Source: Hassallia byssoidea VB512170
GTDB taxonomy: Bacteria; Cyanobacteriota; Cyanobacteriia; Cyanobacteriales; Nostocaceae
Direction: 5' to 3'
DNA length: 64,000 nucleotides
NCBI RefSeq assembly: GCF_000817785.2
Contig: NZ_JTCM02000020.1
Coordinates: 1 to 64,000 of the forward strand
A program made the translations under genes and the position numbers. Below, piece after piece: positions 26,881 to 35,758 of the stretch (position 1 is its first letter; each line of letters starts with the position of its first letter). The notes beneath the pieces are model-generated. The model saw only the letters and a program-made list of their open reading frames with translations. It was not told where the DNA came from and searched no databases.

Positions 26881-28062
26881 TTAAGAATGAGTAAACAATG
26901 ATAATTGTTCAACCATTTCTTTACCCTGTGGTTTCTTTCCCTGAATCAAATTGTAAATATAATCACTGATCGCTTTTGCAAGTAAAACTGGTACTGCATT
27001 ACCAATTTGTTTATATTTAGAACTTACTGAACCAGAGAAAACCCAATCGTCAGGAAAAGTTTGAATAACAGCAGATTCGCGTATAGTCAGGGGACGCAAT
27101 TCTTGTGGATGACACATATCTGTAGCTTTTTGATGTGGACTTGTCGTTATAGTAGGAGAGGGTTTATCCCAAGACAAACGTCTGTAAAAACCAACTTTAC
27201 CTCCTCCTGAATTATATGCTCCTCCCATAGCTTCACGCTTTAATTCTTCAGGTAAGTATCTCCAATTTTGCCCTGATTTTAAAAGTCTAAGATATTTCAG
27301 ACGATTTTCAGAATAAGGAATAAACTGTGGTTGCAAATCAACTAACTCGAATATGGCATCTCTAAGAGTACGCCATTTAGGTAAATTGATACCATCTTCG
27401 CTATGAGTAGCTACAGGAAATGTGAAAGCTTCATTATCTCTAGAACCAATAAATATGACGCGCTGTCTATTTTGTGGAACACCATAATCTGCGGCTTCTA
27501 AAAGGTTGTAAACTACGTTGTATCCAAGCGCTTTCATTTGGTCCAACACAACCGAAAGAGCAGCACCACGCATTTCATCTAATTCGTCGTAGAGTCCTTG
27601 ACGCTGGTTTATCGGTCTATGTCGGATAGGAGCAGATAGCAACCCTCTCACGTTTTCCATCACAAAAAAACGTGGCTGAATTTCTCTAACTATGCGGATA
27701 AAGTCCATAAACAAACTGCCGCGAGGGTCCATCACTGAACCACGTAATCCTGCTGTACTAAAAGGTTGACACGGTGGACCACCAATTACTAAATCTACTT
27801 CCCCTTTGTTTAAAGTCCTGCCAATATCTAAAATATGCCCTCCCTCGCACAGTAACTCTTGAGCGTCTATTTTTGTGATATCCCTTGGGACAGCAATTTC
27901 TTTAAGATGTGGTCGATTAAGAGCTATTGTTTTTGTGGCATCAGAATCATTTTCTACCACACTTACAGTATGAAATCCGGCACGTTCCATACCAAGGTCT
28001 AAACCAAAAGCTCCTGTAAAAAGTGAAATACAAATTAGTTTTACTTCGATCAATTTTGTCAC
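26881..28062 (-). CDS. DNA (cytosine-5)-methyltransferase
   Basis: A 393-residue C5 methyltransferase. Motif I is SLFTGAFGLDLGMERAG, and motif IV is GGPPCQPFSTAG with catalytic Cys98. Motif VI is VMENVRG, motif VIII QRVIFIGSR, and motif X KQIGNAVPVLLA, all in normal order. The target-recognition region (about 230-320) is of modest size, so the recognition sequence cannot be read. No restriction endonuclease gene is adjacent, so it looks solitary, like regulatory methylases known in Nostoc/Anabaena. The 28062 start is GTG. A TTG at 28053, with GGAG eight bases before it, is an alternative start. Confidence 0.9.
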   Translation of the reverse strand: MTKLIEVKLICISLFTGAFGLDLGMERAGFHTVSVVENDSDATKTIALNRPHLKEIAVPRDITKIDAQELLCEGGHILDIGRTLNKGEVDLVIGGPPCQPFSTAGLRGSVMDPRGSLFMDFIRIVREIQPRFFVMENVRGLLSAPIRHRPINQRQGLYDELDEMRGAALSVVLDQMKALGYNVVYNLLEAADYGVPQNRQRVIFIGSRDNEAFTFPVATHSEDGINLPKWRTLRDAIFELVDLQPQFIPYSENRLKYLRLLKSGQNWRYLPEELKREAMGGAYNSGGGKVGFYRRLSWDKPSPTITTSPHQKATDMCHPQELRPLTIRESAVIQTFPDDWVFSGSVSSKYKQIGNAVPVLLAKAISDYIYNLIQGKKPQGKEMVEQLSLFTHS

Positions 28063-28092
28063 TCCATATTAGTATGAAATCCATAATTTTTC

Positions 28093-28120
28093 GTAGAGAC
28101 GTTCCGTTGGAACGTCTCTA
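28093..28120. repeat. interspersed palindrome (GTAGAGACGTTCC family)
   Basis: A copy of the element at 2787, with TT at the centre, located between the start of the methyltransferase gene and the end of the SelD fusion gene. Confidence 0.8.
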
Positions 28121-28150
28121 ACAACGATAATTTTCGCTTTTATCGTAATA

Positions 28151-30643
28151 TCACTTTATTAAGGTAATTGGTTTTTTACCTTCAACTTTGCAGTTGACGC
28201 GACCAATTATGCAGCTATTTTTATATCCCAAATCTTTCAATGCAATTAAACATTCTTCAGCTTGCGTTTCTGGAATCGAAGCTAAAAGACCGCCGGCAGT
28301 TTGCGGGTCAAATAATATGGGATAATTAGAATGGCTTTCTGTCTGTGCCAAATTGGAAATGTAATCTGATGCTTGCAAATTTTCTGGATGCAGTGAGCTA
28401 AAAATTCCTTGTTTTAATGTCTCTTTTGCACCTTCTAAAATCGGGATAGCTTCAAGTTGTAATTCAACTGCAACACCAGAAGCTTGCACCATTTCCAGCA
28501 AGTGTCCCAGCAAGCCAAAGCCTGTCACATCAGTGCAAGCTGTCGTGTGATGTGACAATAAATATGCAGCAGCAACTTGTGACAACAGCATCGACTCGAC
28601 AGCAGCATCAATCCAACGATTTTTAACTTGATAGCGCATCTGAGCGGCAAATAATGTCCCGGTTCCTAGGGCTTTTGTCAAAATTAGCACTTCATTTGGT
28701 TGCATTCCGCTTTTGCGTAAGAGTTTATCTGGATAAACTAATCCGTTGTAAGTTAAGCCAAATGCTAATTCTGCACCTTGGGTTGTGTGTCCACCGATGA
28801 GGGGTGCTTGTGCTTGATTTAGCACTTTCACAGCACCAGATAATAATTGGTAAAGGATTTCGGCGATTTTAGATGGTGCAGCATGAGGAATAGTAGCGAT
28901 CGCTAATGCACTTTGAGGAACAGCACCCATTGCCAAAATATCATTTAAGCAATGATTAGCGCTAATTTGCCCAAATATATACGGATCGTTAATCAAACTT
29001 GGAAAATAATCAATCGTCTGCACCATCAACTGATTATTTTCTATCTTTATCACCGCTGCGTCATCTGGTGCATCCAATCCAATAATGATATCTTTTCTAT
29101 CTTTGCCAATGAGTTGTTCTTGCTTGATGCGATCTAAAACTGCTTTTAAAACTGTACTACCAACTTTAGATCCACAGCCGGCGCAGTGGAGTGGGGAGTG
29201 GGGAGTGGGGAGTGGGGAGGTGGGGGGAGATGGGGGAGATGAGGGAGATGAGGGAGATGAGGGAGATGGGGGAGTTGGGGGAGAAAATAAATTTTGCAAA
29301 TTCCTCTTAATTCCTACTCCCCATTCCCTACTCCCCACTCCCCACTCCCTACTCCCCACTCCCCAGTCCCTACTCCCCACTCCCCATTCCCTACTCCCCA
29401 CTCCCCAGTCCCTACTCCCCACTCCCCACTCCCTACTCCCCACTCCCTCACTGAAGCGTTGCATAAATCGGCGATCAATCAAGTCTTTGAGATGCCACAA
29501 TAATTTATGCGGTGGCAAAGTGAAAAATCCTCGTGTGGCGATCGCACGTTTATCCCCAGTACCAATTAAACTTAAATATTGTTTCTGTGGTTTGTAAGGT
29601 AGTGGTGATTTTCCTAATAAAATTCGCTGCAAGTTCTCAAATAAAGGTTTACCTTGCCTAACTGCAAATACACCAGCTTTCGGACGCGGATGATTTATCA
29701 TTGTGGCAATATCACCAGCAGCAAATACGTGTGGATGTGTTAGCGATCGCAATGTATCATCAACTAAAATAAAGCCTTGGTCATCAGTTGCTAATTGTGT
29801 TGTTTTTAACCATTGCGGTGCTGATGCTTGAGTTACCCAAAACAAGCGATCGCACTCAACTTTCAACCCAGATTCACATATAATATTTAATTCACCTGTT
29901 TCTGCTGGCTCATCAGATATCAAACTAAAGTTATTCGCTGCGACTTTACACACATTTTCCCTCAAATGCAGTCGCATCCCGCGCTTAATCAAAAGTTGCC
30001 TAACTAGACGCCGCACCGATGGATGATAATGAGGCATCAGTTCCGCGTCACGCTGAAATAAATGAATTTCCAGCTGAGGAAAATTCTTTTCCCGCTTTTT
30101 AATACCCAGTAAATTCGCTTGCATTGACAAAGCTAATTCGACACCGCCGGCACCACCACCTACTACTCCAATCCTGATTAATTCTTTTGGATTTTCAGCG
30201 ACATCCTCAATTAACTGATACCAATGTTTCAGTAGTTGCGCTACAGGTTTAGCCGGAATTGCATATTCTGCACCTGATACTGATAGCGTAGCGGGAGTAC
30301 TGCCAATATCAATTGACAGCACATCGAAAGCTACAGATGGACGGTTAGCACAAAAAACTTTATTATTTTTTAAGTCAAGACCAACTACTTTGTCGATGTA
30401 TAATTGTGCTTGAGCAAATTGAGCTAAACGTCGCAAATCGATGTGACATTCATCACGGTTGTAAAATCCGGCAATGTGTCCGGGTAGCATTCCAGAGTAG
30501 GGTGTATCTGAAGCTTCGGTAATCAAGGTTAACCGTACTCCTGGTAACGGTTTCATGCCAAACATCAAAAGTGCGATCGCATGGCTATGACCGCCACCAA
30601 TCAACACTAAGTCTTTTACAATTGGTTGTGTATTTTGTTGCAT
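28151..30643 (-). CDS. selD: FAD-dependent oxidoreductase fused to selenide, water dikinase (SelD)
   Basis: An 830-residue fusion. Residues 1-395 resemble an NDH-2-like flavoprotein, with KDLVLIGGGHSHAIA, GVVGGGAGGVELAL and FAAGDIATM. Residues 485-830 are SelD, which makes selenophosphate from selenide and ATP: CAGCGSK carries the catalytic Cys (not Sec), followed by GLDAPDDAAV, GGHTTQGAE and TDVTGFGLLGHL. Such fusions are known in cyanobacteria; the flavin half may supply the reduced selenium substrate. The link (397-484) is low-complexity GSREWGV heptads and then Ser/Pro-rich residues, encoded by tandem-repeat DNA at 29190-29455. The substrate of the flavin domain is unknown. Confidence 0.92.
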   Translation of the reverse strand: MQQNTQPIVKDLVLIGGGHSHAIALLMFGMKPLPGVRLTLITEASDTPYSGMLPGHIAGFYNRDECHIDLRRLAQFAQAQLYIDKVVGLDLKNNKVFCANRPSVAFDVLSIDIGSTPATLSVSGAEYAIPAKPVAQLLKHWYQLIEDVAENPKELIRIGVVGGGAGGVELALSMQANLLGIKKREKNFPQLEIHLFQRDAELMPHYHPSVRRLVRQLLIKRGMRLHLRENVCKVAANNFSLISDEPAETGELNIICESGLKVECDRLFWVTQASAPQWLKTTQLATDDQGFILVDDTLRSLTHPHVFAAGDIATMINHPRPKAGVFAVRQGKPLFENLQRILLGKSPLPYKPQKQYLSLIGTGDKRAIATRGFFTLPPHKLLWHLKDLIDRRFMQRFSEGVGSREWGVGSRDWGVGSREWGVGSRDWGVGSREWGVGSREWGVGIKRNLQNLFSPPTPPSPSSPSSPSSPPSPPTSPLPTPHSPLHCAGCGSKVGSTVLKAVLDRIKQEQLIGKDRKDIIIGLDAPDDAAVIKIENNQLMVQTIDYFPSLINDPYIFGQISANHCLNDILAMGAVPQSALAIATIPHAAPSKIAEILYQLLSGAVKVLNQAQAPLIGGHTTQGAELAFGLTYNGLVYPDKLLRKSGMQPNEVLILTKALGTGTLFAAQMRYQVKNRWIDAAVESMLLSQVAAAYLLSHHTTACTDVTGFGLLGHLLEMVQASGVAVELQLEAIPILEGAKETLKQGIFSSLHPENLQASDYISNLAQTESHSNYPILFDPQTAGGLLASIPETQAEECLIALKDLGYKNSCIIGRVNCKVEGKKPITLIK
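29190..29455. repeat. in-frame mirrored tandem repeat inside the SelD fusion
   Basis: 29190-29285 is G-rich (GGGGAGT then GGGAGATGA units) and 29320-29455 is C-rich (CCCCACT, CCCTACT units), with an AT-rich centre. As it lies inside the coding sequence without a stop or frameshift, it encodes the linker. Each 21 nt (three heptamers) encodes one GSREWGV-type heptapeptide. Confidence 0.9.
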
Positions 30644-30965
30644 CTGGTAAATTCTTTTAGGTAATTAAAAATTACATATAAATTTTCTCAAAATCTCTTT
30701 TCCTAGCTTTTAGCTTCTATTTTGGAGACTATAATTATTATTTATTTATATAAATTAAAAAAATATTAACTTTTGCGGAAAAAATAGTATATATAAATAA
30801 ATTATTAAAAACTGCCTCCCATGAGTCCCCTCCTCGGTAAGAACAGCTTCTAAAGGAATTCCTCCTTTAGAAGCTTGTCAATCAAAACAGAATCGCACAA
30901 AATCAACATAAGTTGCTCAAATTATATGGGGGGGTAAAGTTTAATAGCGCGGTTCCTTAGCAAGG
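30644..30965. other. AT-rich intergenic region with hairpin
   Basis: 322 nt of AT-rich sequence upstream of the SelD fusion. It contains one clear inverted repeat at 30845-30875: AGCTTCTAAAGGA pairs with its complement around a 5-nt loop. No gene is seen. Confidence 0.6.
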
Positions 30966-31172
30966 GCGAATATCAAAAATGCTAACTTAAGTGGTATAAT
31001 TCGGAGTGCAGCTAACCTGAGTCAAACAAATCTCAGTGGTGCTAACGAGTGCAGGGGCAATTCTCAATGAGTGCCAACCTCAGCAGGGCAAATTTGCATC
31101 AAGCCAATTTACATTACACAAATCTCAGTGGTGCGAAACTGGATCGGGCAAACTTCACGCGGATGCTAACCT
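30951..31172 (+). pseudogene. decayed pentapeptide-repeat gene
   Basis: Pentapeptide repeats (A[N/D]LxX) can be read only by switching frame. In one frame 30960-31046 gives ARANIKNANLSG and AANLSQTNLSGAN, ending in a TGA at about 31070. A second frame from 31049 gives MSANLSRANLHQANLHYTNL and SGAKLDRANF. A third frame continues ADANLY and then stops at about 31170. At least two frameshifts are needed, and no start codon or N-terminal domain remains. The intact relative begins 400 nt downstream, so this is probably the remnant of a duplicate. Confidence 0.7.
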
Positions 31173-31420
31173 GTATTAAACAGACATCCTGTGAAGTTAA
31201 ATATCTAGATTTTCAGCACATGAAATCGGGTGATATGAATTGGGAAAAAGGTAATTGGTAATTGATTTTCCCCATTAGCCATTCCCCCAACTCTAGAGCC
31301 AGAGCCGGCGCGAGGGAAACCCTCCCTTTCTCGCTGGACTCACCATTCCCCATTACCTATTCCCAAATCATCACAGTGAGTTCTCTACGTAGGTAAGGCA
31401 TCTACCCTCATAGTATTGAA

Positions 31421-31492
31421 GCACATATTGCATTTAATGCAATCTACCAATCGTAAGAATAAGAATAATTGAGCCTTGGGGCACATATTGCA
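31421..31492 (+). promoter_or_regulatory. two direct copies of GCACATATTGCA, 60 nt apart
   Basis: The 12-mer occurs at 31421-31432 and again at 31481-31492, exactly 60 bp apart start to start, in the leader of the pentapeptide gene. Each contains a partial dyad (TGCA ends). It could be a regulator-binding pair or a duplication trace. Confidence 0.35.
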
Positions 31493-31560
31493 ATTTGGAG
31501 ATAAATGCTATATTCTTTTTGCCAATAATCAAATTATAAGATGTGAGGAATACTTTTGCT

Positions 31561-33030
31561 ATGTCTGCTAATAAGACAGACACGCTTTTGAATAGGTTGA
31601 TAGCCATATCGGTTATATTTACTGTCTCATTGACTCTAATTTTATTGGCATTTTCTCATCATGAGAAAGTGTCAACGCAGCAAAAAATAGAGAACAGAAA
31701 TCAAACATTAACAACTTCTGCAATAGTTTTTTTAGGGCTAGCAGGAATGATTAATGTTTATTATGCAGCAAAGCGTACAGAAGCTTTAGAAAAAAGTGCG
31801 ATCGCAGCCCAAAGAAACATCGAGCTCGGCATTCAAAATACCAAACTCAATGAAGATAGGTTGATTGCTGAACGCTTTATGGCAGCGATCGAACAGCTTG
31901 GACATGACAAAGTAGAAACGCGGACAGGTGCAATTTACGCTTTAGAACGAGTTGCTCAAGATTTTCCCAAAGAACACTGGACAATCATGGAAATTCTCTC
32001 AGCTTTTGTGCGCGAGAATGCTCCGATTCTGGTCGAACAACGACAACAAACCGAAGAAGATTCTGAACCTCGTTTTGGCAGACACATCCGCGTCACGCAT
32101 CGCGAACATCCCGACGACCTCAACTGGCTGGAAGAATCACCGCGCATTCGTACAGATATTCAAGTGGCTTTAACAGTCATCGGTAGACGCGATTCACAAA
32201 AAGACCCGGTAAATCAGAAAATTGATTTACGCAATACTCACATCAGACGTGCAGACCTGCGTGGAGTATATTTTGCTGGGGCAGATTTGAGCGGATCTGA
32301 CCTTTGTGGTGCAGATTTGCGATCGGCTGATTTGTGTGGTGCAGACCTGGATAAAGCTCAACTGTGTGGTTCAATTTTGTATGAAGCCAACTTGCAATCA
32401 TGCAGCTTGATGGGAGCCAACCTTTCCGGAGCGAATCTGAATAAAGTTAAGCTGTGTGGAGCAAATTTACGTGCTGCTAACCTCTCTGGTGCAAGTTTGC
32501 GTGCGGCAGATCTCACCGACGCCAACCTTTATAAAGCCAACTTGCAACAAGCAACTTTAAAACTTGCCAACCTCTGTGGTGCAAAGCTGTTTTTAGCCAA
32601 CTTGCAACAAGCAAAGTTCGGTAAAGCTAACTTACAAAATACCGGTTTGATTGGAGCCAACTTGCAACAAGCAAACTTGAATGGAGCCAATCTTAGTAAC
32701 GCAAATTTGAATGCAGCCAAACTGCAACAAACAGACGTATTGTTTGCTAATTTGTCTAAAGCAAGTTTGATAGAAGTTGATTTGTACAGAGCAAATTTGA
32801 TGGGAGCCAACTTGCAAAGAGCAATCCTTCATGAAGCTAACCTTTGTGAGGCAAACTTGATGGGAGCCAACCTTTATGGGGCGAATCTTTGCGATGTCAA
32901 ATTAGAAGGAGCAATTTTGACAGGTGCGAAAAATTTAGACCCACAGCAGATTAGAGTAGCATTAGGCGATCGCACAACTCGTCTGCCTGATAATGTTGAA
33001 GCACCAATGCATTGGCGGCAAACTGTCTAA
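31561..33030 (+). CDS. membrane-anchored pentapeptide-repeat protein
   Basis: A 489-residue protein from ATG 31561; a GTG 18 nt upstream is a less likely start. Two N-terminal hydrophobic segments (about residues 15-37 and 55-75) are followed by a helical region with ERFMAAIEQLGHDKVETR and GAIYALERVAQDFP, which often precedes pentapeptide repeats in cyanobacteria. From about residue 220 to 465 the chain is tandem A(N/D)LxX pentapeptides forming a right-handed quadrilateral beta-helix, with many Cys in LCGAN-type units. The function of this subclass is unknown. The repeats face the cytoplasm if both hydrophobic segments span the membrane. Confidence 0.85.
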   Translation: MSANKTDTLLNRLIAISVIFTVSLTLILLAFSHHEKVSTQQKIENRNQTLTTSAIVFLGLAGMINVYYAAKRTEALEKSAIAAQRNIELGIQNTKLNEDRLIAERFMAAIEQLGHDKVETRTGAIYALERVAQDFPKEHWTIMEILSAFVRENAPILVEQRQQTEEDSEPRFGRHIRVTHREHPDDLNWLEESPRIRTDIQVALTVIGRRDSQKDPVNQKIDLRNTHIRRADLRGVYFAGADLSGSDLCGADLRSADLCGADLDKAQLCGSILYEANLQSCSLMGANLSGANLNKVKLCGANLRAANLSGASLRAADLTDANLYKANLQQATLKLANLCGAKLFLANLQQAKFGKANLQNTGLIGANLQQANLNGANLSNANLNAAKLQQTDVLFANLSKASLIEVDLYRANLMGANLQRAILHEANLCEANLMGANLYGANLCDVKLEGAILTGAKNLDPQQIRVALGDRTTRLPDNVEAPMHWRQTV

Positions 33031-33125
33031 ATAACAATCCGAGCAATTGATTATTTCGGTGCATCTTATTTTTAGACAAAATCTATTCCTCTCTCCACAA
33101 GCAAATTAAATCTTTAAGAATATTA

Positions 33126-33395
33126 TCAAAACATCGGATTGTGTTCATAATCCCAACATTTGTTATCACGCCAAATTCTATGGGTGCGCTGACATTGAGA
33201 TTTATCAGTCAGCCAAGGAATCGATGTTGGGTGGCTGATGTCGGCTGTAGTGGCTACGTAGTTAAGTGAGAGTATTAAAGAAGCTGTACAAAAGCCAGAA
33301 GTCGGTAATACAGCGACTAAGGCAGCGAATAACGTAATTTTTGCTCTTGTCGAAAGTTGAAATTTGCCTTGTTTAATACTCAGGCGATCGCGCAT
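33126..33395 (-). CDS. small exported or membrane protein
   Basis: An 89-residue predicted protein from ATG 33395. A basic N-terminus (about 15 residues) precedes a hydrophobic stretch (ITLFAALVAVLPTSGF) that may be a signal peptide or anchor. The tail holds two cysteines and several aromatic residues (KSQCQRTHRIWRDNKCWDYE). No family is recognised. It has an AT-rich upstream region and a weak GGA before the start. It could be a short-lived or spurious gene, though the signal-like N-terminus and cysteine pair argue for coding. Confidence 0.45.
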   Translation of the reverse strand: MRDRLSIKQGKFQLSTRAKITLFAALVAVLPTSGFCTASLILSLNYVATTADISHPTSIPWLTDKSQCQRTHRIWRDNKCWDYEHNPMF

Positions 33396-33940
33396 ATATT
33401 TTTCCAATTTTTCGGTGAATATAAGTAGAAATTAAGCGTAAAATGCCAACTTTATAGAAAGCATATATAAGCAAAGTTTTGCTTTCTGCCTTCTATTTAG
33501 CAGTTGATATAAATAACGAAATGCTAAAGCAATGCAAATATTTGCATCAAAAAGTGTGTTAACAAAACTTTATTTTTTGGCTAATTTTATCGGCGTATAT
33601 ATCCTGTGGCTGTGTGTAATCTATCTATGAGGTGATTTTTGCACGGTCTTATTTAAAAGTACAGATGTTGACCGTGATTTTTACTAATAAAAAATACTTA
33701 AGTGTTGTTTTTAAAGATTACATATATTTTTTCTAGTAGCAAAAAAAAATATTTTTGGGTATAGATAAGATAATTTTTTTGTAGAGATAATTTAAATTTA
33801 AAAGACACAATTTGTTTCTTATACCTGCTTTGCGTATTTCTGAAAAGTATAAAAAGTTTAAAATTTGAAACTTAAATTTTGAGCTACACTAGCCTCGAAG
33901 ATGGCAATAGGACTTACGCAACAGGCACTCTTATAACCTT
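33396..33940. other. AT-rich intergenic region
   Basis: 545 nt of strongly AT-rich sequence with poly-A and poly-T runs. At 33908-33920 it carries TAGGACTTACGCA, identical to the terminal repeat of the element at 39168-39260, but with no opposite end nearby. No gene or RNA is recognised. Confidence 0.6.
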
Positions 33941-34543
33941 ATGATTGACCTTTACACCTTCACCACACCCAACGGACGCAAGGCTTCGGTTATGTTGGAG
34001 GAAGTTGAACTTCCCTACAACGTCCACAAAATCGACATTACTAAAAACGAGCAGTTTACACCAGAGTATATAGCAATCAATCCCAATAGCAAGATTCCCG
34101 CGATTATCGACCAAGATACTGAGATGAAAGTGTTTGAATCGGGCGCAATTTTGATTTATTTGGCAGAAAAAACCGGTAAATTCCTACCTGTCGATCAAAA
34201 AGGTCGCTTTCAAGTACTTGAGTGGCTGATGTGGCAAATGGGAGGTGTAGGACCAATGTCTGGGCAACTCAACCATTTTAAACGGTATGCACCAGAAAAG
34301 ATTCCTTACGCGATCGCACGCTATGAAAAAGAAACTCTACGACTTTACAGCGTGTTAGATAAACAATTAGTAGACAAAGAATTTATCTGCGGTGACTATT
34401 CTATTGCAGACATAGCCACCTATCCTTGGATATCCATTTATGAAAGTCAAGGTTTAACGCTAGATAATCACCCAAATCTCAAACGTTGGGTAGAAACAGT
34501 ACAGCAACGTCCAGCAGTACAGCAGGGGATGAAAGTGCCGTAA
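33941..34543 (+). CDS. glutathione S-transferase family protein
   Basis: A 200-residue glutathione S-transferase. The thioredoxin-like N-terminal domain has the start MIDLYTFTTPNGRKASVMLEE, close to the nu-class/YfcG-YghU type with Thr-Pro-Asn near the thiol site. PNSKIPAI holds the cis-Pro and VFESGAILIYLAEK the Glu-Ser that binds the glutathione gamma-glutamyl group. The C-terminal helical domain ends in FICGDYSIADIATYPW, the N-capping box. Nu-class enzymes reduce disulphides or hydroperoxides with glutathione; the substrate here is unknown. A lone repeat end lies about 20 nt before the start. Confidence 0.88.
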   Translation: MIDLYTFTTPNGRKASVMLEEVELPYNVHKIDITKNEQFTPEYIAINPNSKIPAIIDQDTEMKVFESGAILIYLAEKTGKFLPVDQKGRFQVLEWLMWQMGGVGPMSGQLNHFKRYAPEKIPYAIARYEKETLRLYSVLDKQLVDKEFICGDYSIADIATYPWISIYESQGLTLDNHPNLKRWVETVQQRPAVQQGMKVP

Positions 34544-34770
34544 TTGGTAATTGGTAATTGGTAATTGGTAATTGGTAAGAAAGGAGGGGGAAGGGGGAAA
34601 GGGAAAAACTCTTCTTGCTTTACCCTTTACCCTTTACCCTTTTCCCCTCTTAAAAAAGCCCATTCCCCATTCCCCCTTCGGGTTCGCCAGTCGCCTGCGG
34701 AGGGAAACCCTCCCGCAGCGCTGGACTCACCATTCCCCATTACCTATTACCCATTCCCCCCCATCACAAC
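34544..34770. repeat. tandem and interspersed repeat block
   Basis: GTAATTG units (34544-34577) are followed by an A/G-rich stretch, a pyrimidine stretch of ACCCTTT units, and an interspersed segment with TTCGGGTTCGCCAGTCGC and GGGAAACCCTCC (34677-34735). Related segments lie at 31300-31350 and 60721-60845. The block overlaps the last codons of the convergent protease-like gene. Confidence 0.75.
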
Positions 34771-35550
34771 TCCCCAGAAATAATCTTCAAAAGGTCTTTC
34801 ATCAAGATCGATGTGAAATTTTTTCGCCCAAGAGTAAATATCTAAGCTGACACGTCCGCTTTCTTGGTCAAACCAAGAACCACCTTTAAAAGAGATATTT
34901 CCTAATATCGTAATCCAGTGATTTGGGTAAGGTAAAAAAGGCTTTTTGCCGCCAAGCAAACCTGAGGCAGTAATCAAACCAAACGCTACACCACCAGAAT
35001 CGATGACAGCTGATGCTTCATTCAAAGCTTCGTATTCTCCAAATAAATATGTATGGATATACTTGACTTTACGATAACCTAATACTTCTCGCGTCCAGCC
35101 TTTCATCTCCCAAGATTTTGTCATCCCAGACAAATTTCGGATGATATCTGGTGATTCTACTTCAATGTTGAAAATCGAGTTTTCTGCTTCTCGTAGTGTT
35201 GCTAAAACCATCCAATCGGCTTGACTTAACCGCAGTCTCCCTCGACTTTTAACAAGTGTTTGAGATGCTTTAATGCGTGTAGTTTGTCCTTGAAAACCGC
35301 CAGTTTCAAATATACTACGGCAAATTTGCACATAACGCAATGGTTGTTTGCGAATAAGTTCAAACAAAATGGATGCCGGTCCACAAAATGGTTGTCCACC
35401 TTGGTTGACGAGAAAAGGATCTAAAACACGCGATCGCATGTCCGCAAGTACTTGGTTTTTATCTAAAGTTGCCCAAACACCAGGTACATTGGATTTTTCA
35501 AAGTCTGCGATCGCGCTAGTAACTGCTGGATCTAACTGCTGTCCATTCAT
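34747..35550 (-). CDS. putative papain-like cysteine protease
   Basis: A 267-residue protein I cannot assign to a named family. The segment GGQPFCGPAS has a Gln (53) and Cys (56) spaced like the oxyanion-hole Gln and nucleophile of papain-fold enzymes. YPNHWITILGN gives a His (211), and WFDQESG an Asp (228) as possible third residue. These three blocks are in the right order for a C39-like or phytochelatin-synthase-like fold, but the sequence does not match phytochelatin synthase (QAYCGVAS type). No signal peptide is evident. It is convergent with the GST gene. Its last codons (VVMGGNG) run into repeat DNA. Confidence 0.55.
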   Translation of the reverse strand: MNGQQLDPAVTSAIADFEKSNVPGVWATLDKNQVLADMRSRVLDPFLVNQGGQPFCGPASILFELIRKQPLRYVQICRSIFETGGFQGQTTRIKASQTLVKSRGRLRLSQADWMVLATLREAENSIFNIEVESPDIIRNLSGMTKSWEMKGWTREVLGYRKVKYIHTYLFGEYEALNEASAVIDSGGVAFGLITASGLLGGKKPFLPYPNHWITILGNISFKGGSWFDQESGRVSLDIYSWAKKFHIDLDERPFEDYFWGVVMGGNG

Positions 35551-35758
35551 ATATTTACGCTGATTACTGAAAGTACCCGATTGTTAATTACCTTGACTAC
35601 AGTACCGATGACCACTAATTCGCAAAGAATCTTAACAATTTGAAGTATTTATACTGATTGTGTTTTCTTGCATAGTGAAAAATTCCATATTTTCCGGGTA
35701 AATGCACTTTAAAATACTAAAACTGAAAGAAAATCCTCTATTTAAATTAGACAAAATT

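Noticed and set aside
29085-29597. Plus-strand open frame opposite the SelD fusion
   Set aside because: It is the mirror of the low-complexity linker and shows no start signal; the minus frame carries the conserved domains.
34747-35550. Phytochelatin synthase
   Set aside because: The Cys and His blocks suggest a papain fold, but the sequence around the Cys and the overall pattern do not match phytochelatin synthase.
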